Origin: Halisarca cf. caerulea
Lineage: Eukaryota; Porifera; Demospongiae; Chondrillida; Halisarcidae
Assembly (NCBI GenBank): GCA_963170055.1
Contig: CAUJGJ010000371.1
Location: 62,001 to 126,000 of the forward strand
DNA: 64,000 nt
Reading direction: 5' to 3'
Shown: piece by piece, positions 1 to 10,614 of the stretch
Numbering within the stretch: position 1 is the first letter of the stretch
Layout: each line of letters begins with the position of its first letter
The notes under the pieces: model-generated
Databases searched by the model: none
Seen by the model: the letters and a program-made list of their open reading frames with translations, nothing else
What the model was told of the DNA's origin: nothing
Position numbers and translations under genes: made by a program

Positions 1-208
1 AAATATTGGTATTAGCACCAGCATATCCAACACTACACAAATACGCCCACAGCACTTCAGAAAGGTCATGTGTGTCCACTGGGAATGTGCTTTGTTCTAG
101 TGCCAAATATTGTTATTAGCACCGGTATATCCAACACTACACAAATACGCCCACAGTAGTTAACAAACTTCATGTGTGTCCACTGGGAATGTGCGTGGTG
201 CTAGTGCC
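1..208 (+). repeat. Two leading monomers (TTTGTTC alpha, gamma-1)
   Basis: The window opens exactly at a monomer start. The first copy ends in the variant GTGCTTTGTTCTAG, and the second is gamma-1 with ACCGGTATATCC and TAGTTAACAAAC. The same rare pair recurs at 10823-11029, so these monomers are the left edge of a duplicated segment that continues through about 1665. Confidence 0.85.
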
Positions 209-312
209 AAATATTGGTATTAGAACCAGCATATCCAACACTACACAAATACGCCCACAGCACTTCAGAAACTTCATGTGTGTCCACTGGGAATGTGCGT
301 GGTGCTAGTGCC
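209..312 (+). repeat. Beta-type monomer (GAACC variant)
   Basis: Example of the beta class. It reads ATTAGAACC instead of ATTAGCACC near the start, and its cassette ends AGAAACTTCATG instead of AGAAAGGTCATG, which removes the AGGTCA motif. Beta copies recur at 1562, 2291, 3436, 4789, 5518, 6663, 7392, 8537, 9266, 10615, 11030, 12383, 13528, 14672, 16021, 17370 and onward. They are the most useful marks for the start of each HOR unit. From about 18.8 kb a subform with ACTCCATG appears, and further right a form beginning GGTTTTAGAACC. Confidence 0.9.
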
Positions 313-338
313 AAATATTGGTATTAGCACCAGCATAT
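293..338 (+). other. 46-nt hairpin-forming dyad across a monomer junction (first intact example)
   Basis: The last 20 bases of one monomer and the first 26 of the next are largely self-complementary. ATGTGC pairs with GCATAT, one G is bulged, and TGGTGCTAGTGCCAA pairs with TTGGTATTAGCACCA around the loop ATA. That is 21 pairs, of which three are G-U when read as + strand RNA; in the other strand these would be A-C mismatches. The same structure is possible at most junctions of the array. Function unknown. It may be a protein-binding dyad, a non-B DNA element, or a transcript hairpin. Confidence 0.8.
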
Positions 339-416
339 CCAACACTACACAAATACGCCCACAGCACTTCAGAAAGGTCATGTGTGTCCACTGGGAATGT
401 GCGCGGTGCTAGTGCC

Positions 417-520
417 AAATATTGTTATTAGCACCGGCATATCCAACACTACACAAATACGCCCACAGTAGTTAAGAAACTTCATGTGTGTCCACTGGGA
501 ATGTGCGTGGTGCTAGTGCC
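417..520 (+). repeat. Gamma-type monomer (TAGTTAAG cassette)
   Basis: Example of the gamma class, with CAGTAGTTAAGAAACTTCATG-like cassette sequence. Two subtypes exist. Gamma-1 (this copy) carries GTTATTAGCACCGG, GATATT... or GCTATT... at its start and follows a marked alpha copy (TTTGTTC, GCGCGG or GTGAGTCC). Gamma-2 carries CATATCTAAC and is always followed directly by a delta monomer. A 102-bp gamma-2 form has lost two bases (ACTTCGTGTGTCC) in the middle part of the window. Confidence 0.88.
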
Positions 521-1561
521 AAATATTGGTATTAGCACCAGCATATCCAACACTACACAAATACGCCCACAGCACTTCAGAAAGGTCATGTGTGTCCATT
601 GGGAATGTGCGTGGTGCTAGTGCCAAATATTGGTATTCGCACCAGCATATCCAACACTACATAAATACACCCACAGTACTTCAGAAAGGTCATGTGTGTC
701 CATTGGGAATGTGCGTGGTGCTAGTGCCAAATATTGGTATTAGCACCAGCATATCGAACACTACACAAATACGCCCACAGCACTTCAGAAAGGTCATGTG
801 TGTCCACTGGGAATGTGCGTGGTGCTAGTGCCAAATATTGGTATTAGCACGTGCACATCCAACACTACACAAATACGCCCACAGCACTTCAGAAAGGTCA
901 TGTGTGTCCATTGGGAATGTGCGTGGTGCTAGTGCCAAATATTGGTATTAGCACCAGCATATCCAACACTACACAAATACGCACACAGCACTTCAGAAAG
1001 GTCATGTGTATCCATTGGGAATGTGCGTGGTGCTAGTGCCAAATATTGGTATTAGCACCAGCATATCCAACACTACACAAATACGCCCACAGCACTTCAG
1101 AAAGGTCATGTGTGTCCATTGCGAATGTGCGTGGTGCTAGTGCCAAATATTGGTATTAGCACCAGCATATCTAACACTACACAAACACGCCCACAGTAGT
1201 TAAGAAACTTCATGTGTGTCCACTGGGAATGTGCGTGGTGCTAGTGCCAAATATTGGTATTAGCACCAGCATATCCAACACTACACAAATACGCCCACAT
1301 CAATTTTAGAAACGTAATGTGTGTCCACTGGGAATGTGCGTGGTGCTAGTGCCAAATATTGGTATTAGCACCAGCATATCCAACACTACACAAATACGCA
1401 CACAGCACTTCAGAAAGGTCATGTGTGTCCACTGGGAATGTGCGTGGTGCTAGTGCCAAATATTGGTATTAGCACCAGCATATCCAACACTACACAAATA
1501 CGCCCACAGCACTTCAGAAAGGTCATGTGTTTCCACTGGGAATGTGCGTGGTGCTAGTGCC

Positions 1562-3435
1562 AAATATTGGTATTAGAACCAGCATATCCAACACTACACA
1601 AATACGCCCACAGCACTTCAGAAACTTCATGTGTGTCCACTGGGAATGTGCGTGGTGCTAGTGCCAAATATTGGTATTAGCACCAGCATATCCAACACTA
1701 CACAAATACGCCCACAGCACTTCAGAAAGGTCATGTGTGTCCACTGGGAATGTGCGTGGTGCTAGTGCCAAATATTGGTATTAGCACCAGCATATCCAAC
1801 ACTACACAAATACGCCCACAGCACTTCAGAAAGGTCATGTGTGTCCATTGGGAATGTGCGTGGTGCTAGTGCCAAATATTGGTATTAGCACCAGCATATC
1901 TAACACTACACAAACACGCCCACAGTAGTTAAGAAACTTCATGTGTTTCCACTGGGAATGTGCGTGGTGCTAGTGCCAAATATTGGTATTAGCACCAGCA
2001 TATCCAACACTACACAAATACGCCCACATCAATTAACAAAACTTAATGTGTGTCCACTGGGAATGTGCGTGGTGCTAGTGCCAAATATTGGTATTAGCAC
2101 CAGCATATCCAACACTACACAAATACGCCAACAACACTTCAGAAAGGTCATGTGTGTCCACTGGGAATGTGCGTGGTGCTAGTGCCAAATATTGGTATTA
2201 GCACCAGCATATCCAACACTACACAAATACGCCCACAGCACTTCAGAAAGGTCATGTGTTTCCACTGGGAATGTGCGTGGTGCTAGTGCCAAATATTGGT
2301 ATTAGAACCAGCATATCCAACACTACACAAATACGCCCACAGCACTTCAGAAACTTCATGTGTGTCCACTGGGAATGTGCGTGGTGCTAGTGCCAAATAT
2401 TGGTATTAGCACCAGCATATCCAACACTACACAAATACGCCCACAGCACTTCAGAAAGGTCATGTGTGTCCACTGGGAATGTGCTTTGTTCTAGTGCCAA
2501 ATATTGATATTAGCACCGGCATATCCAACACTACACAAATACGCCCACAGTAGTTAAGAAACTTCATGTGTGTCCACTGGGAATGTGCGTGGTGTTAGTG
2601 CCAAATATTGGTATTAGCACCAGCATATCGAACACTACACAAATACGCCCACAGCACTTCAGAAAGGTCATGTGTGTCCACTGGGAATGTGCGTGGTGCT
2701 AGTGCCAAATATTGGTATTAGCACGTGCACATCCAACACTACACAAATACGCCCACAGCACTTCAGAAAGGTCATGTGTGTCCATTGGGAATGTGCGTGG
2801 TGCTAGTGCCAAATATTGGTATTAGCACCAGCATATCCAACACTACACAAATACGCACACAGCACTTCAGAAAGGTCATGTGTATCCATTGGGAATGTGC
2901 GTGGTGCTAGTGCCAAATATTGGTATTAGCACCAGCATATCCAACACTACACAAATACGCCCACAGCACTTCAGAAAGGTCATGTGTGTCCATTGCGAAT
3001 GTGCGTGGTGCTAGTGCCAAATATTGGTATTAGCACCAGCATATCTAACACTACACAAACACGCCCACAGTAGTTAAGAAACTTCATGTGTGTCCACTGG
3101 GAATGTGCGTGGTGCTAGTGCCAAATATTGGTATTAGCACCAGCATATCCAACACTACACAAATACGCCCACATCAATTTTAGAAACGTAATGTGTGTCC
3201 ACTGGGAATGTGCGTGGTGCTAGTGCCAAATATTGGTATTAGCACCAGCATATCCAACACTACACAAATACGCACACAGCACTTCAGAAAGGTCATGTGT
3301 GTCCACTGGGAATGTGCGTGGTGCTAGTGCCAAATATTGGTATTAGCACCAGCATATCCAACACTACACAAATACGCCCACAGCACTTCAGAAAGGTCAT
3401 GTGTTTCCACTGGGAATGTGCGTGGTGCTAGTGCC
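1562..3435 (+). repeat. 18-monomer HOR, 1874 bp, copy 1
   Basis: Eighteen monomers, two of them 105 bp (18 x 104 + 2). It has two parts, each opening with beta and closing gamma-2, delta, alpha, alpha: a 7-monomer part (1562-2290, 729 bp) and an 11-monomer part (2291-3435, 1145 bp). Markers are GCCAACAACAC (2083), TTTGTTC (2395), GATATTAGCACCGG (2499), CATATCGAAC (2603) and GCACGTGCACATCC (2707). Confidence 0.9.
1666..1769 (+). repeat. Reference alpha-type monomer (consensus copy)
   Basis: This copy matches the majority base at every position I compared and serves as the reference for monomer coordinates. The A/C-rich half (about positions 14-60) and the G/T-rich half (about 64-102) give it strong strand asymmetry. 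The cassette at 51-70 is the alpha form and contains AGGTCA. CpG sites lie at monomer positions 44-45 and 90-91. AATATT (SspI) and CTAG (BfaI) occur once each, so either enzyme should give a 104-bp ladder. Confidence 0.95.
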
Positions 3436-4788
3436 AAATATTGGTATTAGAACCAGCATATCCAACACTACACAAATACGCCCACAGCACTTCAGAAACT
3501 TCATGTGTGTCCACTGGGAATGTGCGTGGTGCTAGTGCCAAATATTGGTATTAGCACCAGCATATCCAACACTACACAAATACGCCCACAGCACTTCAGA
3601 AAGGTCATGTGTGTCCACTGGGAATGTGCGCGGTGCTAGTGCCAAATATTGTTATTAGCACCGGCATATCCAACACTACACAAATACGCCCACAGTAGTT
3701 AAGAAACTTCATGTGTGTCCACTGGGAATGTGCGTGGTGCTAGTGCCAAATATTGGTATTAGCACCAGCATATCCAACACTACACAAATACGCCCACAGC
3801 ACTTCAGAAAGGTCATGTGTGTCCATTGGGAATGTGCGTGGTGCTAGTGCCAAATATTGGTATTCGCACCAGCATATCCAACACTACATAAATACACCCA
3901 CAGTACTTCAGAAAGGTCATGTGTGTCCATTGGGAATGTGCGTGGTGCTAGTGCCAAATATTGGTATTAGCACCAGCATATCGAACACTACACAAATACG
4001 CCCACAGCACTTCAGAAAGGTCATGTGTGTCCACTGGGAATGTGCGTGGTGCTAGTGCCAAATATTGGTATTAGCACGTGCACATCCAACACTACACAAA
4101 TACGCCCACAGCACTTCAGAAAGGTCATGTGTGTCCATTGGGAATGTGCGTGGTGCTAGTGCCAAATATTGGTATTAGCACCAGCATATCCAACACTACA
4201 CAAATACGCACACAGCACTTCAGAAAGGTCATGTGTATCCATTGGGAATGTGCGTGGTGCTAGTGCCAAATATTGGTATTAGCACCAGCATATCCAACAC
4301 TACACAAATACGCCCACAGCACTTCAGAAAGGTCATGTGTGTCCATTGCGAATGTGCGTGGTGCTAGTGCCAAATATTGGTATTAGCACCAGCATATCTA
4401 ACACTACACAAACACGCCCACAGTAGTTAAGAAACTTCATGTGTGTCCACTGGGAATGTGCGTGGTGCTAGTGCCAAATATTGGTATTAGCACCAGCATA
4501 TCCAACACTACACAAATACGCCCACATCAATTTTAGAAACGTAATGTGTGTCCACTGGGAATGTGCGTGGTGCTAGTGCCAAATATTGGTATTAGCACCA
4601 GCATATCCAACACTACACAAATACGCACACAGCACTTCAGAAAGGTCATGTGTGTCCACTGGGAATGTGCGTGGTGCTAGTGCCAAATATTGGTATTAGC
4701 ACCAGCATATCCAACACTACACAAATACGCCCACAGCACTTCAGAAAGGTCATGTGTTTCCACTGGGAATGTGCGTGGTGCTAGTGCC
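3436..4788 (+). repeat. 13-monomer block, 1353 bp, copy 2
   Basis: Same monomer order and markers as 209-1561 at a constant offset of 3227 bp, and nearly identical by eye. With the following 18-monomer unit it forms a 31-monomer, 3227-bp compound repeat (209-3435 and 3436-6662). Confidence 0.88.
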
Positions 4789-6662
4789 AAATATTGGTAT
4801 TAGAACCAGCATATCCAACACTACACAAATACGCCCACAGCACTTCAGAAACTTCATGTGTGTCCACTGGGAATGTGCGTGGTGCTAGTGCCAAATATTG
4901 GTATTAGCACCAGCATATCCAACACTACACAAATACGCCCACAGCACTTCAGAAAGGTCATGTGTGTCCACTGGGAATGTGCGTGGTGCTAGTGCCAAAT
5001 ATTGGTATTAGCACCAGCATATCCAACACTACACAAATACGCCCACAGCACTTCAGAAAGGTCATGTGTGTCCATTGGGAATGTGCGTGGTGCTAGTGCC
5101 AAATATTGGTATTAGCACCAGCATATCTAACACTACACAAACACGCCCACAGTAGTTAAGAAACTTCATGTGTTTCCACTGGGAATGTGCGTGGTGCTAG
5201 TGCCAAATATTGGTATTAGCACCAGCATATCCAACACTACACAAATACGCCCACATCAATTAACAAAACTTAATGTGTGTCCACTGGGAATGTGCGTGGT
5301 GCTAGTGCCAAATATTGGTATTAGCACCAGCATATCCAACACTACACAAATACGCCAACAACACTTCAGAAAGGTCATGTGTGTCCACTGGGAATGTGCG
5401 TGGTGCTAGTGCCAAATATTGGTATTAGCACCAGCATATCCAACACTACACAAATACGCCCACAGCACTTCAGAAAGGTCATGTGTTTCCACTGGGAATG
5501 TGCGTGGTGCTAGTGCCAAATATTGGTATTAGAACCAGCATATCCAACACTACACAAATACGCCCACAGCACTTCAGAAACTTCATGTGTGTCCACTGGG
5601 AATGTGCGTGGTGCTAGTGCCAAATATTGGTATTAGCACCAGCATATCCAACACTACACAAATACGCCCACAGCACTTCAGAAAGGTCATGTGTGTCCAC
5701 TGGGAATGTGCTTTGTTCTAGTGCCAAATATTGATATTAGCACCGGCATATCCAACACTACACAAATACGCCCACAGTAGTTAAGAAACTTCATGTGTGT
5801 CCACTGGGAATGTGCGTGGTGTTAGTGCCAAATATTGGTATTAGCACCAGCATATCGAACACTACACAAATACGCCCACAGCACTTCAGAAAGGTCATGT
5901 GTGTCCACTGGGAATGTGCGTGGTGCTAGTGCCAAATATTGGTATTAGCACGTGCACATCCAACACTACACAAATACGCCCACAGCACTTCAGAAAGGTC
6001 ATGTGTGTCCATTGGGAATGTGCGTGGTGCTAGTGCCAAATATTGGTATTAGCACCAGCATATCCAACACTACACAAATACGCACACAGCACTTCAGAAA
6101 GGTCATGTGTATCCATTGGGAATGTGCGTGGTGCTAGTGCCAAATATTGGTATTAGCACCAGCATATCCAACACTACACAAATACGCCCACAGCACTTCA
6201 GAAAGGTCATGTGTGTCCATTGCGAATGTGCGTGGTGCTAGTGCCAAATATTGGTATTAGCACCAGCATATCTAACACTACACAAACACGCCCACAGTAG
6301 TTAAGAAACTTCATGTGTGTCCACTGGGAATGTGCGTGGTGCTAGTGCCAAATATTGGTATTAGCACCAGCATATCCAACACTACACAAATACGCCCACA
6401 TCAATTTTAGAAACGTAATGTGTGTCCACTGGGAATGTGCGTGGTGCTAGTGCCAAATATTGGTATTAGCACCAGCATATCCAACACTACACAAATACGC
6501 ACACAGCACTTCAGAAAGGTCATGTGTGTCCACTGGGAATGTGCGTGGTGCTAGTGCCAAATATTGGTATTAGCACCAGCATATCCAACACTACACAAAT
6601 ACGCCCACAGCACTTCAGAAAGGTCATGTGTTTCCACTGGGAATGTGCGTGGTGCTAGTGCC
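4789..6662 (+). repeat. 18-monomer HOR, 1874 bp, copy 2
   Basis: Matches 1562-3435 at offset 3227 through all marker monomers. It is followed directly by a third copy, so the 1874-bp period is tandem from here. Confidence 0.9.
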
Positions 6663-8536
6663 AAATATTGGTATTAGAACCAGCATATCCAACACTACAC
6701 AAATACGCCCACAGCACTTCAGAAACTTCATGTGTGTCCACTGGGAATGTGCGTGGTGCTAGTGCCAAATATTGGTATTAGCACCAGCATATCCAACACT
6801 ACACAAATACGCCCACAGCACTTCAGAAAGGTCATGTGTGTCCACTGGGAATGTGCGTGGTGCTAGTGCCAAATATTGGTATTAGCACCAGCATATCCAA
6901 CACTACACAAATACGCCCACAGCACTTCAGAAAGGTCATGTGTGTCCATTGCGAATGTGCGTGGTGCTAGTGCCAAATATTGGTATTAGCACCAGCATAT
7001 CTAACACTACACAAACACGCCCACAGTAGTTAAGAAACTTCATGTGTTTTCACTGGGAATGTGCGTGGTGCTAGTGCCAAATATTGGTATTAGCACCAGC
7101 ATATCCAACACTACACAAATACGCCCACATCAATTAACAAAACTTAATGTGTGTCCACTGGGAATGTGCGTGGTGCTAGTGCCAAATATTGGTATTAGCA
7201 CCAGCATATCCAACACTACACAAATACGCCAACAACACTTCAGAAAGGTCATGTGTGTCCACTGGGAATGTGCGTGGTGCTAGTGCCAAATATTGGTATT
7301 AGCACCAGCATATCCAACACTACACAAATACGCCCACAGCACTTCAGAAAGGTCATGTGTTTCCACTGGGAATGTGCGTGGTGCTAGTGCCAAATATTGG
7401 TATTAGAACCAGCATATCCAACACTACACAAATACGCCCACAGCACTTCAGAAACTTCATGTGTGTCCACTGGGAATGTGCGTGGTGCTAGTGCCAAATA
7501 TTGGTATTAGCACCAGCATATCCAACACTACACAAATACGCCCACAGCACTTCAGAAAGGTCATGTGTGTCCACTGGGAATGTGCTTTGTTCTAGTGCCA
7601 AATATTGATATTAGCACCGGCATATCCAACACTACACAAATACGCCCACAGTAGTTAAGAAACTTCATGTGTGTCCACTGGGAATGTGCGTGGTGTTAGT
7701 GCCAAATATTGGTATTAGCACCAGCATATCGAACACTACACAAATACGCCCACAGCACTTCAGAAAGGTCATGTGTGTCCACTGGGAATGTGCGTGGTGC
7801 TAGTGCCAAATATTGGTATTAGCACGTGCACATCCAACACTACACAAATACGCCCACAGCACTTCAGAAAGGTCATGTGTGTCCATTGGGAATGTGCGTG
7901 GTGCTAGTGCCAAATATTGGTATTAGCACCAGCATATCCAACACTACACAAATACGCACACAGCACTTCAGAAAGGTCATGTGTATCCATTGGGAATGTG
8001 CGTGGTGCTAGTGCCAAATATTGGTATTAGCACCAGCATATCCAACACTACACAAATACGCCCACAGCACTTCAGAAAGGTCATGTGTGTCCATTGCGAA
8101 TGTGCGTGGTGCTAGTGCCAAATATTGGTATTAGCACCAGCATATCTAACACTACACAAACACGCCCACAGTAGTTAAGAAACTTCATGTGTGTCCACTG
8201 GGAATGTGCGTGGTGCTAGTGCCAAATATTGGTATTAGCACCAGCATATCCAACACTACACAAATACGCCCACATCAATTTTAGAAACGTAATGTGTGTC
8301 CACTGGGAATGTGCGTGGTGCTAGTGCCAAATATTGGTATTAGCACCAGCATATCCAACACTACACAAATACGCACACAGCACTTCAGAAAGGTCATGTG
8401 TGTCCACTGGGAATGTGCGTGGTGCTAGTGCCAAATATTGGTATTAGCACCAGCATATCCAACACTACACAAATACGCCCACAGCACTTCAGAAAGGTCA
8501 TGTGTTTCCACTGGGAATGTGCGTGGTGCTAGTGCC
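6663..8536 (+). repeat. 18-monomer HOR, 1874 bp, copy 3
   Basis: Tandem with copy 2 at exactly 1874 bp. It differs by CCATTGCGAATG at about 6947-6958 (copies 1, 2 and 4 have CCATTGGGAATG there) and TGTTTTCACTGGG at about 7045 (the others TGTTTCCACTGGG). Confidence 0.9.
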
Positions 8537-9577
8537 AAATATTGGTATTAGAACCAGCATATCCAACACTACACAAATACGCCCACAGCACTTCAGAAAC
8601 TTCATGTGTGTCCACTGGGAATGTGCGTGGTGCTAGTGCCAAATATTGGTATTAGCACCAGCATATCCAACACTACACAAATACGCCCACAGCACTTCAG
8701 AAAGGTCATGTGTGTCCACTGGGAATGTGCGTGGTGCTAGTGCCAAATATTGGTATTAGCACCAGCATATATAACACTACACAAATACGCCCACAGCACT
8801 TCAGAAAGGTCATGTGTGTCCATTGGGAATGTGCGTGGTGCTAGTGCCAAATATTGGTATTAGCACCAGCATATCTAACACTACACAAACACGCCCACAG
8901 TAGTTAAGAAACTTCATGTGTTTCCACTGGGAATGTGCGTGGTGCTAGTGCCAAATATTGGTATTAGCACCAGCATATCCAACACTACACAAATACGCCC
9001 ACATCAATTAACAAAACTTAATGTGTGTCCACTGGGAATGTGCGTGGTGCTAGTGCCAAATATTGGTATTAGCACCAGCATATCCAACACTACACAAATA
9101 CGCCAACAACACTTCAGAAAGGTCATGTGTGTCCACTGGGAATGTGCGTGGTGCTAGTGCCAAATATTGGTATTAGCACCAGCATATCCAACACTACACA
9201 AATACGCCCACAGCACTTCAGAAAGGTCATGTGTTTCCACTGGGAATGTGCGTGGTGCTAGTGCCAAATATTGGTATTAGAACCAGCATATCCAACACTA
9301 CACAAATACGCCCACAGCACTTCAGAAACTTCATGTGTGTCCACTGGGAATGTGCGTGGTGCTAGTGCCAAATATTGGTATTAGCACCAGCATATCCAAC
9401 ACTACACAAATACGCCCACAGCACTTCAGAAAGGTCATGTGTGTCCACTGGGAATGTGCTTTGTTCTAGTGCCAAATATTGATATTAGCACCGGCATATC
9501 CAACACTACACAAATACGCCCACAGTAGTTAAGAAACTTCATGTGTGTCCACTGGGAATGTGCGTGGTGTTAGTGCC
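8537..9577 (+). repeat. 18-monomer HOR, copy 4, truncated after 10 monomers
   Basis: Follows the 18-monomer order (seven-monomer part, then beta, TTTGTTC alpha, gamma-1), then departs. At 9578 the CATATCGAAC monomer expected from copies 1-3 is replaced by a plain alpha copy, and a CATAATT copy follows. A private CATATATAAC occurs at about 8767. This is the right edge of the 18-monomer zone. Confidence 0.85.
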
Positions 9578-10614
9578 AAATATTGGTATTAGCACCAGCA
9601 TATCCAACACTACACAAATACGCCCACAGCACTTCAGAAAGGTCATGTGTGTCCATTGGGAATGTGCGTGGTGCTAGTGCCAAATATTGGTATTAGCACC
9701 AGCATATCCAACACTACATAATTACGCCCACAGCACTTCAGAAAGGTCATGTGTGTCACTGGGAATGTGCGTGGTGCTAGTGCCAAATATTAGTATTAGC
9801 ACCAGCATATCCAACACTACACAAATACGCCCACAGCACTTCAGAAAGGTCATGTGTTTTCATTGGGAATGTGCGTGGTGCTAGTGCCAAATATTGGTAT
9901 TAGCACCAGCATATCCAACACTACACAAATACGCCCACAGCACTTCAGAAAGGTCATGTGTGTCCATTGGGAATGTGCGTGGTGCTAGTGCCAAATATTG
10001 GTATTAGCACCAGCATATCTAACACTACACAAATACGCCCACAGCACTTCAGAAAGCTCATGTGTGTCCACTGGGAATGTGCGTGGTGCTAGTGCCAAAT
10101 ATTGGTATTAGCACCAGCATATCCAACACTACACAAATACGCCCACAGCACTTCAGAAAGGTCATGTGTGTCCATTGGGAATGTGCGTGGTGCTAGTGCC
10201 AAATATTGGTATTAGCACCAGCATATCTAACACTACACAAACACGCCCACAGTAGTTAAGAAACTTCGTGTGTCCACTGGGAATGTGCGTGGTGCTAGTG
10301 CCAAATATTGGTATTAGCACCAGCATATCCAACACTACACAAATACGCCAACATCAATTAAGAAACTTAATGTGTGTCCACTGGGAATGTGCGTGGTGCT
10401 AGTGCCAAATATTGGTATTAGCACCAGCATATCCAACACTACACAAATACGCCCACAGAACTTCAGAAAGGTCATGTGTGTCCACTGGGAATGTGCGTGG
10501 TGCTAGTGCCAAATATTGGTATTAGCACCAGCATATCCAACACTACACAAATACGCCCACAGCACTTCAGAAAGGTCATGTGTTTCCACTGGGAATGTGC
10601 GTGGTGCTAGTGCC
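9578..10614 (+). repeat. Transitional segment completing a 13-monomer unit
   Basis: Ten monomers. With 9266-9577 they make a 1349-bp beta-to-beta unit (13 monomers less 3 bp). It contains the first 103-bp monomer (9682) with CATAATTACG and TGTGTCACTGGG, then a TTAGTATT copy with TTTTCATTGGG (9785), a 102-bp gamma-2 (10201) and a delta (10303). These markers dominate the array from here to about 45 kb. Confidence 0.82.
10303..10406 (+). repeat. Delta-type monomer with short perfect palindrome
   Basis: Example of the delta class. Its cassette is CATCAATTAAGAAACTTAATG in place of the alpha form. The 15 bases at 10357-10371 form a perfect inverted repeat, ATTAAG-AAA-CTTAAT. Delta copies occur about once per 11-18 monomers, each directly after a gamma-2 copy. 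The region-A versions (for example 1249 and 1978) have one extra base and an imperfect palindrome, giving a 105-bp monomer. Confidence 0.85.

Larger units (their letters stand above)
209..1561 (+). repeat. 13-monomer block, 1353 bp, copy 1
   Basis: Monomer order is beta, alpha (GCGCGG end), gamma-1, six alpha, gamma-2, delta (105 bp), two alpha. Marker copies inside are GGTATTCGCACC with CATAAATACACCC (625), CATATCGAAC (729), GCACGTGCACATCC (833), GTGTATCC (937) and CCATTGCGAATG (1041). Further copies lie at 3436-4788 and 11030-12382. It resembles the 11-monomer half of the 18-monomer HOR with two extra alpha copies. Confidence 0.88.

Noticed and set aside
293..338. tRNA-like A box (TGGTGCTAGTG resembles the TGGTCTAGTGG of tRNA-Glu), hinting at a tRNA-derived repeat
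   Set aside because: One extra base interrupts the match, there is no convincing B box at a suitable distance (only GGTCATGTGTGTCC), and no cloverleaf can be drawn. Likely chance.
526..828. Open frame of 100 codons on the + strand, repeated at 3753 and 11347, and shorter ones (61-86 codons) throughout
   Set aside because: They arise wherever a variant monomer removes a stop. The frame changes every 104 bp, the predicted products are the satellite read in successive frames, and they end at the conserved CTAG. No start context, codon bias or domain supports coding.
10241..10290. CENP-B box in gamma-2 monomers with ACTTCGTGTGTCCACTGGG
   Set aside because: It has TTCG, but the required A and CGGG of the TTCGNNNNANNCGGG core are not at the right spacing. 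The consensus monomer has no match.
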